Part shown: piece after piece, positions 10,445-21,816 of the stretch
Position numbering within the stretch: the stretch's first letter is position 1
Layout of the letters: each line of letters begins with the position of its first letter
NCBI GenBank assembly: GCA_914767885.1
Contig: CAJZBQ010000060.1
Coordinates: 310,001 to 374,000, forward strand
DNA from: Blepharisma stoltei
Lineage: Eukaryota; Ciliophora; Heterotrichea; Heterotrichida; Blepharismidae
DNA: 64,000 bases
Direction: 5' to 3'
Made by a program: the position numbers and the translations under genes
Notes under the pieces: model-generated
Databases searched by the model: none
Told to the model about the DNA's origin: nothing
What the model saw: only the letters and a program-made list of their open reading frames with translations

Positions 10445-13141
10445 TTACTTATAAGATCCAAGAGAACTTGACGGACGAATTTTTGGAGGGGTTACACTTT
10501 GGGTGCTGTGAGACCTTCTTGAAGTTAGAGGAAGGATCTCTTTTGACTTAGAATTCCGCTTTAAGCTTTTTTGGGTTTCGTTTCTTCCGATTATGCCATG
10601 AAATCCTTTGATTTTTATAGATTTTGACTGCTGGACTTCAGGGATTAATGCTTCTAAGCTTTTGGCATGCTGCGTTTTTGATATCCTCATCATATCTTTT
10701 TCTCTTTCTGTTCTTCAAGTCTCAAAGTGTGAGTTAAATCTGTCTTTATTATTCCTTTCAATTTCTTTTATTTCTTCTTTCCTTGATTTCTGATGATTTT
10801 CTGACTGCTTTAATTCTTCTTTCAGCTCTTTTATTTCATTCTCTTGGTCAAGTTTAAGCTGTTGAGTCAGCTGCTTGTATTGCTTCTCTTGGGCTTGAAT
10901 TTCTTTTTGATGAATGCTTATAAGGGACTGAATCTGGTTTTGTAGCTTTTGGACTTTGGATTTCAATTCTTCAGGGTCATCGCTTGAAATAGACTTATTC
11001 AAAGGCAAATTTGATCTGAAAATCCTTGGAGGGTGTGGAGAAGTAAACAATTGAATAGGACATATGCCAAATTCTTTAAGCTCGGTTTCTTTTGCTCTTC
11101 TTTTATAGTCATTTTTTATTGATGACCAGTCAAACCCATAACTTTCTGGGTAATATAAATTAAATGAGTCTTTAGCTGCTTGTCCTTGCTGCTTGTAGCC
11201 AAATATGATATCAATCCAATTATGTAGTGATGCAGAAACAATATCATTCTCTAGGGCTTCTTTTAAAGTAGTTAGAAATTGTCAAGAGTCTTTAGACCAT
11301 TCAGGAAGTTCGACGTCTCCAATAGTTTTACCATCTCCTATACTTAATTCATCAACATTTATCAAAAAATCTGGATCGTCAGAGAAAAATTCTGGGGTCA
11401 ATTCTTTTAGATCTCCAAACTCTGATATAGAGCTTTGGAAAGATTTTTCTATACTTACTCCCCCCCCCTCCGTGAGTGAACAAAAGCATTCGAAAAATCC
11501 CTATTTTTTGCCCAAAAACCCCACCTCCGCGAGTGAACAAAAATTTTTTATGGAAAAAAATTTTGATATATAAATGATAATTAGTATAATGAAATCTAGA
11601 GTTAATTCTGTTTAATTTTAAACGAATTGCTTTTTAAAACACAAATTTTTTAAAAAAAAAAAATTAACCCCCCTCCGTGAGTGAACAAAATTTTTGTTCA
11701 CTCACGGGAGGGGGGGAGTTAAAAATAACTTTTCTGAAATTGAATAGACTGAATTTTGACACCTAAGCAGCAGTTCTGGGATTTTTCTAATAAAATATAA
11801 AAATACAATTGAAGGGTTTGAGTAATGAGAAGGGTAGAGGCTGATTTCAATTCCTCCTCCTTTTTCTTCTAGCCTGGTCTCTAAATAGAATCTTACTTCA
11901 TATCTCTCTAATCTTGATTTATTCAAAGCCCCAATGGGAACTGCCAAATCTCTATAATTATTTGGATTATTTAAATCAATTTCTGCTTATATCTTACTTT
12001 CCCCACAGTAATTTTTCAACACTCAAGGGAACACAGGATACTGCGCAACATCTAATTCACATCTATTCCCTAAATGATTAAGAAACATTAAATACTCAAA
12101 ATTGCTCAAAATTCCTGACGATCATTTTGCCATAACTTTCTGCAGCTCACAGGTAGGATCTTTAAATTTTATTTTATTTTGCAAATATAAAAAAATATTT
12201 TCTCTTTGTTCTTCATTTTCAAAAATTAAAACCAATGGGAACTTCGAGCTGTACATATAAATAGAAAGAGCTGTGTTTTTATGAAGATATTTGTATCTCA
12301 TAATAAAAATAATGTTTTTGAATAAAACATGAACTGGCTCGTTTGGTTTTGCATTAATCAAAGAGTAAAAGTGAAAAGAATTCGTTGATAAAATAAATGC
12401 CCCAAGCTGCAAACATTCAGGCAATAATCTGCTTGTTTTTTGATGCATTAGAAGATCTTCTGAGTCAAAATCCTGACTATTTTTCAGCATCCCTACAAGC
12501 TCTTTATATCTTACTTCATAAATCAATTGGATAATCCCATCTTCATCATTATATCTCAGTACCATTTCTAGCTCAGTGGCTATTCTTGATAAGTCATTTT
12601 GGTTGATTTCAAACTCAAAGGCCTCTTGTGAATTTTGAGAAAAAGCTGGCGCCATTGACTCTCGTGTTATTACGAAAAATCTTTTCACGTTAATGCTAAG
12701 TACTGGGCGAGTTTCCAAACTCTGGTGCAAAGCTCTTTTATATTTCATGCTTCTTGGAGAAAGGGTTTCTGATGGGATTTGGCCACTTTTGGATTTTTTG
12801 GAGGTTTGGGAATTACTTGAAATTGATGAAGGCTCTACTATAGAAGAGTTGCAGGAAAACTTGAAATCGGAAGTGTCAAGCTTGAATTTTACCATAGGAA
12901 GCCGATAAACTTGAGGTTGGAAATATAGAGATCTTGTAGTTAAATGGAGCTTGCCCGATTCTCTATGTAGGGATTACCTTTCAAATTCAGTCGATTTTAG
13001 TTTGCAAGAGACTGTTGAAATTAATGCTTCATTTGAGTCGAGATAGAAAAGATTAAAGCTCTTAGAAGGCCTTGGTATTCCATGAAACTCAGTTAAAATC
13101 ATCTTATAAGGGTTTAATATAAAAACTGAGATAAAGTGCAT
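10445..13141 (-). CDS. FAN/NSMAF-like PH-BEACH protein with coiled-coil tail
   Basis: Order in the protein: a short N-terminus (FISVFILNPYKMILTEF), a GRAM-like stretch (KLHLTTRSLYFQP), a PH-BEACH linker, then a complete BEACH domain. BEACH landmarks are SNFEYLMFLNHLGNR, QYPVFPWVL, HYSNPSIV, ELTPEFF and NWIDIIFGYKQ. Several tryptophans are TGA. BEACH proteins act in membrane traffic and scaffold assembly. Two 15-nt introns are removed: 12963-12977 (GTAATCCCTACATAG) and 11983-11997 (GTAAGATATAAGCAG). A MITE-A IES at 11458-11721 splits the BEACH domain; removal joins EKLFL to SIEKSF in frame. FAN proteins end in WD40 repeats, but here the C-terminus is a Gln/Glu/Lys coiled coil and a basic tail. 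The start could also be the Met at 13168. Confidence 0.88.
11458..11721. mobile_element. MITE-A IES in the BEACH gene
   Basis: A 264-bp element read on the minus strand as TAA|CTCCCCCC...GGGGAG|TAAG. Both ends hold two TIR copies (TCCGTGAGTGAAC at 11470, a second at 11527, and a hairpin pair at 11673-11716). The core is shorter than in other copies. Excision leaves one TAA and restores the BEACH frame. Confidence 0.92.
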
Positions 13142-13360
13142 AAAAATGTAATAAATATATATTCGCATCTTATTGAAATGGCTTATTTTTATTAAAATAG
13201 CATTACTTGCCTATAAAATAAGAGTTTTTTTGGTGCAATCTAAGAAATTTCTGCTTAATGTTACTTTCTAAGCTTTCATGTTAATTAAATAAGCCTTTCT
13301 CTTTCTAAAGCAGAAAATTCAAGCATATCTGTATCTTTTGTCGTTAAATATGAACGTTAA

Positions 13361-13915
13361 ATGTCTGAACAGTGCAGTAAGTTAGCTTATCCAAGCGCAA
13401 TCAAGAAAAGGGTTGAAGGCGATTGGAATTGCCCTAATTGTTTAAATTTGAACTTTTCCTTCAGAAATATTTGCAATCGTTGCGGATATACAGACCAGCT
13501 AATGCCTACATTCAATGCATTCTTATACATGAACGCACCTTCTTTGGAGGAAGCCTCAGCTTTATCAAATGATGCAGGAAATCCTCCACCCAGGCTTGAT
13601 ATTTCTCAATTGCCCTCTATTTCTCCCTTTTTGAGAGAAAAATATCTTCAAACCAGAATTGAGATCAATCCTGTGACCAAGCGTTTATTAAAATTTGAAA
13701 ACGAAAATACAACAAATGATAAAACAAACGAAAATACGCCAAATTTCAAAGCTAAAACAAAGCCAAAGCAGCAAAGAAAATCTGGTACATTGCCTGTTCA
13801 TATTAAAAAACCTGCTAAAGAAAAAGAGGGGGATTGAATATGTCTAAAGTGCAATAATTGAAATTTTGCTTTTCGTTCAGAGTGCAACATATGTAAAGAA
13901 GCCAAAGAGAAGTAA
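13361..13915 (+). CDS. protein with two RanBP2-type zinc fingers
   Basis: 184 residues. Finger 1 near residues 20-44 is GDWNCPNCLNLNFSFRNIC followed by NRCG. Finger 2 near residues 158-180 reads GDWICLKCNNWNFAFRSEC then NICK. The two Trp residues of finger 2 are both TGA codons, the clearest proof of the code in this window. Between the fingers lies a Pro/Lys/Asn-rich linker. Such fingers bind single-stranded RNA or ubiquitin; the paired W..C..C..N..F pattern resembles RNA-binding ZRANB2-like fingers. Ends AAAGAGAAG TAA. Confidence 0.85.
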
Positions 13916-14072
13916 GTTGATTTATTTAAAATAATTGTTTATCAATTGGAATAACTAATTAAATATTTATGACTGTGATGAATTAGGTATGGATTTTTAT
14001 AAATTAAAAGATTTATTATTATATTTTATATAATATAAATCACTTGAGAAATAGATTTATTAGATCTATTAA

Positions 14073-14464
14073 CTCCCCCCCCCCCCTCCGTGAGCGAACA
14101 AAAAAATTTTGTTCGCTCACGGAGGGGGTTTAATTTTTTTTTTTTAAAAAAAATTTATATATAAATTTTATAAAAAAATATTTTTTTCGAAATTTAAAAA
14201 AATCCTAATTTGCAAAAATTGGGAAGCAAATATTAATTTAATTTGCAAAATTTATGTTTTAAAAGCAATTTGTTTAAAATTAAACAGAATTAGCTCTAGA
14301 TTTCATTATACTAATTATCACTTATATATCAAAATTTTTTTCCATTAAAATTTTTTCTATTTAAAAAAATTTTTGTTCACTCACGGAGGGTGGGTTTTTG
14401 GTCAAAAAATGGCGATTTTTCTAATGGTTTTGTTCGCTCACGGAGGGGGGGGGGGGGGGGGGAG
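14073..14464. mobile_element. MITE-A, full-length copy
   Basis: 392 bp, TAA|CTCCCCC...GGGGAG|TAAG. The left end is a hairpin of two TIRs (CCGTGAGCGAAC .. GTTCGCTCACGG). The right end has two TIR copies about 40 bp apart with the spacer TTTTTGGTCAAAAAATGGCG. It is intergenic and almost identical to the copies at 53443, 58815 and 59614, suggesting recent spread. The very long G/C tracts at the ends may be mis-sized. Confidence 0.9.
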
Positions 14465-14580
14465 TAAGCATTCTAAATTTAATTTCTAAAAATAGCCTAT
14501 TTTTGTATTAATAAGCAAGCACATTAATTAAATCTTGACATACGTTGCAGTTATACACCTAATATCTTCGAACAGCATAG

Positions 14581-15374
14581 TCTTAAACTCAAACTATAAT
14601 GCAGTCACCAAGGATCCCCGCAGGATTCCAGGGAGAGCTTGTTCTGATAATAATTCGCCAGGTAGCCAAGGCCCGGGCACCACTATTCTTTCCCTCGACG
14701 TATACTGCCATGGTAATCTGAAGTATGGTTCTATGTCTCCATCTCCTCCTTGCCTTGAGTGGGAAGGCTATGGAATTCTGCGCTTTGCTGTTCGAGATGA
14801 AAGAGGTTGTCCATACACAAAAATCCCAAAAAATGGAATTTCTGATCGACTCTCAACTTAAACGAAAAATTCAAAGCCTGAAGTGTAACTCTCAGTTTTA
14901 CGCTAGGAGCTGCCCAATTAGTCTAAGAGTTGCCTATAGACGATGCTGGCTTTCACTTTTCAGCTCTGAATCTATATTTTCCCTTGAGATAAAATTCAAT
15001 ACTAAAAGCGAATTAGGTCTAGTCTCTGAGCATTAAGAATTGCTTACCTAGGATAGCTGCCCATCTGGATTGGCAAACCCTTCCAGATATAAACATAAAT
15101 GTGCTCAAGACTGTATTATACTTCCAGAACAGGTATGGCTCGACCTGAAACTCCCCCCTCCCCTCCCCCCCACCCCCTGACGGTTTCAATTTGAACGACA
15201 TTGTTAATTAAAAATGATAAATCTCTCACTAAGGATTTGACAAGTCAAATTTAATTGTCGATTTTAATAAAGTTTAAACTATCAGGGGGTGGGGGGAGGA
15301 GAGGGGGGGTTCTCAGGCCAATCTATAACCGTGCTCACGGTATACCGAGAGGCAATGCCACTATATTTATTATA
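14581..15374. mobile_element. R1 retro-like element with nested G/C-tract MITE
   Basis: Flanked by a perfect 14-bp direct repeat TTCGAACAGCATAG (14567-14580 and 15375-15388). The interior shares long similarity with 50267-50766, 62993-63530 and, inverted, 23605-24113 (e.g. CAGTTTTACGCTAGG, CAAAAAATGGAATTT). It is GC-richer than the host. It carries no coding capacity, so it is non-autonomous. A second element is inserted at 15150-15309. Confidence 0.85.
15150..15309. mobile_element. short MITE with CTCCCC..ACCCCCTGA ends
   Basis: A 160-bp element with about 30-bp inverted repeats (CTCCCCTCCCCCCCACCCCC / GGGGGTGGGGGGAGGAG) round an AT-rich centre, nested in the R1 element. Its terminal C-tract resembles MITE-A and B but the inner TIR differs. 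Confidence 0.75.
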
Positions 15375-15666
15375 TTCGAACAGCATAGCCAACTTTATAT
15401 GATAAAGCAGTATATTGCTAAACTGAAAGAAAAATGGTGAAAAGAATGAAGTGCGTTAAAAAGAAATTATTAGTTAAAAGGCTGCACTAGCAATCTTTAA
15501 AAATATTTAAGACGTTTTCCAGCTATTCTAAAGCTTCAGAATTTGAAAGAAGCCCAAATTCACAAAATCGCCAGCATATGAGGCGAAATTAAAAGTCGGT
15601 TAGAGTATTGCAACATCATATATAAGAATTAATATTATACTGAAGATTTAAATTATTTTATTCGGG

Positions 15667-16932
15667 CTATTTATTGAGCCTGCTTCCAAAGAAGTCACCC
15701 GCACTGTCCCAACAATCACTTTTACGTAAAATTGGCATGACTTTATTTGTCGGTGACAAGCCCATATATCTTTGCTTTTTCAATGCATCTTCAGACTTTT
15801 GCCTGAGCTTAAGTTTCGGGTAATTTATCGTCACTCTTTTCGGAGAAATTTCAAATGAAGTTTTATCTGCTTGATTTCTCGTGTCACAATATGATTTTTC
15901 TTCAGCATTCACATAGCTTATTTGCTCTGAGTTCGTTTTTGAGTGCTTGACTCTAGGAGCTATTAACGAGCTTTCACTGGACTTATTGTCCAAATTCTTA
16001 TATTTCTCCATAGTCTTCGCCAGGTTATCACTTATCTGATTATTTAGCTGTTTTAGCTTGTTTTTCTGAATATTAAGATCTTCCATTAGGGACCCTTCTT
16101 CAACTGACTCATTTATTTCACTGAATTGCTCTTCTTTATTTTTTAAAATTTTTTCATGGACTGAATCATAGTGGAACGTTTGTATTGATTTATCATTTGG
16201 CACTTCGTCAATGTGGTCAAGCAGCTCATTGATAAAATTAAGAAGTTTTAGTAAAGCGTCGTCCCATTCTTGTCTATTCAGTAATTCGTTAAAATAGTGA
16301 GAGCAGGTCACGCTTTTTTTGAAAATTCTGTAGATTTCTCTGCTGCTATACAATTTTCCCATCATTTTTTCGCCAGCATATAGCAAATCTGATGATATTT
16401 GACTTTTATAGTACTCATTGTCAATATAGTTGTGAGGACTTAATAGATTTTCATCAAAAATGTAAGACGATTTCTTTCGAGGCTTTTCGATATACTTATT
16501 TTCTTTCATAAGATCTAAAATCATCTCATCTTTTGATATCAGTTCTTTTTGAGTTTCTTCAAGTGCTAAATTTATTTTTTCTGTTTCTGCAATTCTCTTT
16601 TCTAGCTCTTTATTTTTTTCGATTTCGCTCATCAACAAATTGTAGTATTCCTTTGCTTTCGCAAACAGCTCCTGCTTTTTATCAAGGGTGTCTTTAAGAG
16701 CATCCTGCAAAGCTTTCTTTTCTAATTTCATCTTATCAATTACGGATTTGGCTTGCTTAAGATCACGCTTTAGGCTCTTCAAAATGCTCTATGTAGAATA
16801 TACTTTATCAAGCTTTATGCCTTCTGAGTATTCTTTAGGTGATTTTTCTTCTTTTGCCAATCCCCCACTGTAAGAATCCCAGTCTATTAAGCTTGGCGAG
16901 TTGCTTTTATGTTTTAGAAATTTTTGAAACAT
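15667..16932 (-). CDS. coiled-coil protein, uncharacterised
   Basis: About 416 residues. The start MFQKFLKHKSNSPS at 16932 is joined through a 15-nt intron (16789-16803, GTATATTCTACATAG) to the main frame: KLDK|SILKSLKRDL. Residues 45-135 form a heptad-rich coiled coil (KKALQDALKDTLDKKQELF), with a second coil near 270-300. The C-terminus is basic and Ser-rich and ends FFGSRLNK. No catalytic motif. A basal-body or cytoskeletal role is possible but only by composition. Confidence 0.8.
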
Positions 16933-16951
16933 TTTGATTTTACAAATTTAT

Positions 16952-17523
16952 CTAATTATTTAAGATTCGGCTCATTAGATTTGCGTATTGGTTAACTTTC
17001 AGTCTTTTTTTAATTGAAAAATTATGCTCTCTTATGGGTTCGGTCATAGAAAAGCCACCTGCAGTTGGAGGTCTTGAAAAAATTCTGCCTTTTAAGCTTT
17101 GTGGAGCACTTTGCCTTACTAATTCTTTGGCATTATGGTTTTTTACTACTATAAAGTTATAGGAGTTTTCCCTATATGGCCCGATGAGGCCGTGGGTTCT
17201 CCGTGGAATTTCTCTGTTTGTCAAACCAACTCAGTGCGTTGGTTTGACCAATTCACTGGTTGGTTCAACCAGCAGAGGGATTCAGCGGAGAAACCACGGC
17301 CCTTATCGGGCCATATAGGGAAAACTCCTATATTTTCAATAGAAAGCTTTGGCCTAGGCTCTATGTTAAAACATGGAATCTTCCTGAGTTTTTTTAAGGT
17401 AGGGAAGCTGAAATTTTGATCTCTGATCAACCCTGGGGACAAAACACTTGACCTTAGTGAACAAAATATTTTGCTTTGTGGTAAAATTGGGCTTGATCTT
17501 TCGATTCTCTGGTGCAATTTCAT
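16952..17523 (-). CDS. small basic uncharacterised protein split by an IES
   Basis: About 132 residues after removal of 17160-17332: MKLHQRIERSSPILPQSK ... KLSIEN|NFIVVKNHNAKEL ... SMTEPIREHNFSIKKRLK. Without excision both halves run into the palindrome and end early. No known domain. Basic, Ser/Pro-rich, probably disordered. It lies head to tail upstream of the coiled-coil gene at 15667-16932, with only 19 bp between them. Confidence 0.7.
17160..17332. mobile_element. 173-bp palindromic IES
   Basis: Ends TATAGGAGTTTTCCCTATAT and its inverse, continuing through GGCCCGATGAGGCCGTGG. The centre has repeated TTGGTTTGACCA / TTGGTTCAACCA arms. Flanks are TATA on both sides. Precise removal joins ATT GAA AAT AAC TTT in frame. 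Confidence 0.9.
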
Positions 17524-17731
17524 TATTATTTACTGATTATGAAATTCAGTCTACAAGATCTATCTGATCAAAATAAAAAGAAAATAAGAAATAAGTTTTA
17601 AAAGAAATCCTAAATTGTTTCCATAAATTAAAGCATTAAAATAATTCTTTGTTTTTAATTATAACTGCTTTATAAAAATACATTGTTTTATCGAATTAAT
17701 ATTAATCTAAAAATAAAGAATTTGTTAAGCA

Positions 17732-18055
17732 TTAGTGGGTCTTTGCAATCTTGGCTTTAGATTTTGCTTTTGCGATAACTGATTGCTTATTCGATATTTT
17801 TGGCATATCATCAATAAGTAAAGTATCCAACGGGAGACTCTCGGGCAGCACAAAGTTCCTTATATTGTTCCCTCTAATTGTAAGATGGTCCATCAAAATT
17901 GGATTTTTCTTCTTAAGTGTGAGTTTTACTGTTTTTAAGTGAGTATTCATATTGATATCCACCCCAATCACAGTCCCTTGCACAATAGTCCCATTTTTCA
18001 GCTCAATAATCACAGTCTCTCCTACAAGTTTCATGAGGAATCGCACAAGCTTCAT
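17732..18055 (-). CDS. SNRPD1: spliceosomal Sm protein D1
   Basis: 107 residues, the family's usual size. Begins [19 protein letters not shown], with Sm1 motif ([13 protein letters not shown]) and Sm2 motif ([13 protein letters not shown]), both characteristic of SmD1. SmD1 is part of the heptameric ring on U1, U2, U4 and U5 snRNAs. The C-terminal tail is Lys/Ala-rich ([13 protein letters not shown]) instead of the Gly-Arg repeats of animals. No intron or IES. Confidence 0.95.
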   Translation of the reverse strand: MKLVRFLMKLVGETVIIELKNGTIVQGTVIGVDINMNTHLKTVKLTLKKKNPILMDHLTIRGNNIRNFVLPESLPLDTLLIDDMPKISNKQSVIAKAKSKAKIAKTH

Positions 18056-18100
18056 CTTTATTATAATTTAGCCTATTACCAATATTAGCCAATTCTTACT

Positions 18101-18436
18101 TTAAAATATTTGACAGGAGCAGCACCATTTAGCGTCGCTGTGAGACTCAGGCTTTTCTATTGAAGTTTTGATTATGTGAACATGTATAGGTATAGGAACA
18201 TCAGGACTTGGCGGAGAATAGTCTTTTAATTTCTGATTATCTTGCAGCTCTTTCCCCATACAAAAAAATCGCAAGCCGTCGATTTTTTCTCTAGAAATCT
18301 GGCCCTGAGGCCAGTGCTTTGCTAATAAATCTTGCTTAACGCTTCTTATCTAAATATATTTTACAGTCAAGTCGTCAGTGAAAGAAGCTTCAAGTTTTTG
18401 AGAGGAATTAGGAAAGATAAAACAGACACTTGCCAT
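18101..18436 (-). CDS. UBL3/MUB-like prenylated ubiquitin-fold protein
   Basis: About 106 residues, built from two exons around a 15-nt intron (18350-18364, GTAAAATATATTTAG). Start MASVCFIFPNSSQKLE. A ubiquitin-like fold is suggested by GLRFFCMGKELQDNQKLKDY and a final strand PIPIHVHIIK. The C-terminus KWCCSCQIF ends in a CaaX-type box (CQIF), as in UBL3/MUB proteins, which are prenylated and act at membranes. The order of ubiquitin-like segment, flexible linker and CaaX box, and the length, fit this family. Confidence 0.75.
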
Positions 18437-18476
18437 TTATGTATGAAATTATGATTTAATATATCTATGATAGGTA

Positions 18477-20042
18477 TTAATTATCCCAGCTATCCCAATT
18501 CTTATCAGATCCTTGAGGGTTCAAGCCTCTTGGCTGCACTTCTTGGTATTGAGGTCTTTGCTGCGGCTGGCTGTAATTTCAGCTGCTTCCTTGATTTCCC
18601 CATGCATTTTCAGACTTAGCTGGGTAGCTTTGATATTCGTTTCTCCGAGTTGGGGTATAGGAACCTTGAGAGTATTGTGGATTTGCCTTTGTTTGGGAAT
18701 TTGAGTAGGGATCTTCGTATCTGTTTGATTGAGAGCTGTAGCCTGTCGACAGTTCAAGGTATTCTCTTGAGCGAGAGTTGTAAAGACCTCTTGGGGGATC
18801 ATCTCGCTTTAGAGGATTATAGCCCTCATCTCGTCTAGGCTCAGTTTGATATTGAGACTGCTGTTCATACCTTGGAACTTCTTTTCTTTCTGGTTCCCGG
18901 TATCCGTATTCTTCTGGACGACCATAGCTTCCTTGTTCTCTTGATCTGTCAAAATTACTTACAGGCTCTTGAGCTGTCTTTGGATTGTAGTAATCTCTAT
19001 TATACCCTCGGTTTTCAGTTTGATAATCAGCTGACCTTGGAGGATTATAGCTTGGATCACTTCTTTCATCCCCCCACTGTTTTGGAGTTGGTTTTCTTTG
19101 ATATTGAGGTGGCTCAGCTGTTGGTTGCTGCCTATAATTATCTCTAGCGTAGTATTCATCTCTTTGTACTTTTCGAGGCTCATTTGTGCCAGAAAAATCG
19201 CTTTTTCTAGGCTGCACATCACTAACTTCTCTTTTGATTTGACTAGGGTCTTCACGAATGCTAGAAGAATGCTTAAACTTCGGCGCTTCTTCGTTTGCTC
19301 GATATGGCTCAGGCTCTTCTCTATAATTTGGATCTCTATTTGCAGTAGATCTCTTCTGATCACTATAATTATCCGTATAAGGATCTTCATTTCTACTTGG
19401 AGGCGGCATAGTTCTGAAATCGCTTTCTTTTGGAATGTTTACTGGGTTAGTTATATTAGGCTGAAAATCAACATCTCCTGGATGTGATGGAAACTCCTCT
19501 AACTTATTATAGCCACCTCTTGCATTAGCTTTGCTTTGTCCTGGCTCTTGATAAGAATTTCTATATTGAGTAGATGCTCGAGAGTTATACTGATCACTTG
19601 GAGGTGGATTTGTATAGTATCTTTCATCTGGATATCCGGATGAATTGTATCTTCTGGGATATTCCTCAGCTGCACTTTGAGGTACACCTGAAGATATAGG
19701 CGGTCTTGGCCCTTCTGAAGGTAAAAGTACTGCCTTCAGTGCGACGCACCACAGCCTATGCATGTTTTGTGATTCAGAATACAAAACATAGACCCTAGCT
19801 CGCGTTTCTACAGTAAATGCAAACTTTCAGTCGCAGGTTTGGGCTATTTGTGGGTTTGGGTCGACGCGTATAATATCTGTAACTGGATGAGATTGCTCAA
19901 TTTTATTTGAGTTTTGTTTTCGTGAATAAGCAAAAGTTCCTTGATTCAAATCTAACACAAACCATCTCTTGTTAAACTTTTTGAAAATTCTGGCTTTTGC
20001 TTTTTGGCTTTTAAGCTTCTGGAGAAAGCTTTCCACTTTCAT
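18477..20042 (-). CDS. PH-domain protein with long Tyr/Pro/Arg-rich tail
   Basis: 521 residues. Residues 1-105 form a PH domain: FKKFNKRWFVLDLNQGTFAY near the start and MHRLWCVALKAVL at its end, with one Trp coded by TGA. The remaining 400 residues are low-complexity (Tyr, Pro, Arg, Gln, Ser, Asn) with repeated RxYxxP-like patterns and a final NWDSWDN. The tail suggests a disordered, possibly condensate-forming or RNA-binding region. Starts at 20042 (MKVESFLQKL). Confidence 0.85.
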
Positions 20043-21334
20043 TGGTCCCTAAGTAAAGGATACTTTGTAATTTGGATCGATTTCCACTCTCCCTATCATT
20101 TGCTTAATAATTCAAATTAATGAAATGTAAATTTTGGAGATAAAAAAATAGCAATTTTTTAAAGCAGTTGCGATTTATATATGCGAATAGATTAGTATAT
20201 GGGATTATATTATTTATTATCAACTGCTGCTAGAATTTTAAATCCGGAATCGCAAGTAAATGCTTATTAATATTATTAATGCTTTAAATAAAATCAGATT
20301 TTATATATCAGAGATTTATATATAAAAAGACAAGCCCAGTCTCTGCTCAGAGAAATAATAAGGTATTTTAGTTAAGAAAACCCTAGAAACTTCAGTCCAT
20401 TTTGCAATTATAAAAGCAAATTGATTTTTATAAAAAATGAACCTAGCATAATTTAGAGTCCCAAAACATCCAATCCTGCTTACCATATTAAAATATTTCA
20501 AATAATCCTTAAAAAGATGCAACGTAAGATATCTCAAGGATTCATTATAAAAGCTTATCCTCAACGCTACATAATTTAAGTGGACTTTTGAAATACCCAA
20601 TGCTATTAGAATTCTCAGGAATCAAATTTTTGCAAAGAATAGCCTACAGAATTCAAATTTCCGGAAATTCTTATGAGGAGTAGTTTGGCAAAAGAAATGA
20701 GAATTTGTGCAAATATATGACTGAGAAAAAGATTATTAAGCTACTGAAGGGTTATTAAAAGATGAAACAAAGAAGATGTAGAAACACAGAAAGGATTTTA
20801 AAAACGTAATAAATCCACATATTAGGTAATTGAAAGCATTCTTTAAGTCTGGATTGAGCTACCTAATGATAGAAAAATTAAAAAACGTTTAAATTATTGA
20901 GCAGTCTGAATCAAATTTATTAATTGCTCCTACAGAACTGGAAAGTGATTTGGATGCAGAAAAAAAATGATAGTGAAGAGCAAGCATAAGCAATAAAAAA
21001 TAAATAATCAGTAATCTTATATTATTTCTTTTGTAGGCGCAAAATTAAAAGAACTCAAACTTACTTTAATTATTCAACATAGAAAATTTTTTATATTTTT
21101 TAATGTCCAAATATAAAAAAAAAGGCATTAAATCTACAATTTGAATTTTTTATTTAAATGTGTGATTAGCTTTACCAGAACTGCAAATTTCTATTTACTG
21201 AATTTTTCAATTATGATTTATTGTATTTAAATGGCATTATATAATAAAGCATAAGATTGCAGATTAAAATGGATTTAAATGTAAGTTACAGGTAATCCAT
21301 GAATAATTAAAAATAATTTTTGAATTAAACGAAA
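20043..21334. other. intergenic region, possibly with a decayed gene
   Basis: AT-rich. The segment 20640-21000 has a coding-like base pattern on the plus strand but is broken by many TAA/TAG codons and carries no recognisable family motif. Nothing else is supported. Confidence 0.35.
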
Positions 21335-21636
21335 ATGGGATCATGCGCAATAAGCAAACAAAAGCAAGTGGTTCCTATTTCTACAGAATTTGAGCCCATC
21401 TACGAAGATATAATAAAAGTCGATGTATCCACATTAGTGAAACCTGAAGATTTAAATCTGCCAAGTCGCAGACGATTTTCATCCAATGTTTCAGATAAGT
21501 TAAGCTATAAGGAAGATTCTAGTAAAGTAAGCTCACGTCCAAGATTTGTCCCTCTGCTCGATATAAAGAAATTATTTCCTCAAAATCAACTGAGCTCTGA
21601 GCAAATTGACTTAAAAAAGCAAGCTTGAAACTTGTC
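21335..21636 (+). CDS. putative N-myristoylated protein, 5' exon
   Basis: Starts MGSCAISKQKQVVPIS, which fits N-myristoylation (Gly2) plus palmitoylation (Cys4). Continues about 100 residues (KKLFPQNQLSSEQIDLKKQ) through one TGA-Trp codon to the border of inserted elements at 21637. It probably continues in the Ser-rich frame at 22670-23350, but excision of the elements does not give an unambiguous join, so it is listed apart. No catalytic domain. Confidence 0.6.
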
Positions 21637-21700
21637 TAACTCCCCTTCTTGATCAAACCAATTTCTATCATTTGATCAAGGATGAAGGTGTAAAATTTTT
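21637..21700. mobile_element. end of a TIR element with TTGATCAAA hairpin
   Basis: TAA|CTCCCCTTCTTGATCAAA is followed by its inverse TTTGATCAAGGATGAAGG, the same hairpin-end layout as MITE-A and B but a third TIR sequence. The opposite end was not identified; MITE-B at 21817 may lie inside it. Confidence 0.5.
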
Positions 21701-21816
21701 TTATTATAAAAAATATTTTTCGAACTTCTAAAAGAGATCGAGTATAAAATATATTAGCAAATATACTAAAAATTGCATTGGAATCTTTAAGAAGCGATTG
21801 TAGGTTAAACCTCTAA

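Larger units (their letters stand above)
14530..15636 (+). pseudogene. short coding-like fragment split by an R1 element
   Basis: Host sequence either side of the R1 element joins as CCT AAT ATC TTC GAA CAG CAT AGC CAA, encoding NIFEQHSQLYMIKQYIAKL and two TGA-Trp codons, then stops at TAG. A further open piece (KYLRRFPAILKLQNLKEAQ, up to 15636) follows in frame after two stops. No GTA...AG intron of normal size bridges the stops. It may be a decayed gene or one with an unrecognised IES; function unknown. Confidence 0.3.

Noticed and set aside
14071-15310. Long G/C homopolymer tracts as possible assembly artefacts or vector
   Set aside because: They recur at the ends of many elements as part of the TIR, so the tracts are real, though their exact lengths are uncertain.
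14535-15440. Frames of 60-108 codons within the R1 element
   Set aside because: Not conserved in the other R1 copies and broken there by frameshifts; the element is non-autonomous.
20316-20600. 94-codon minus-strand frame in the intergenic region
   Set aside because: No motif; composition matches spacer; not supported by neighbours or introns.
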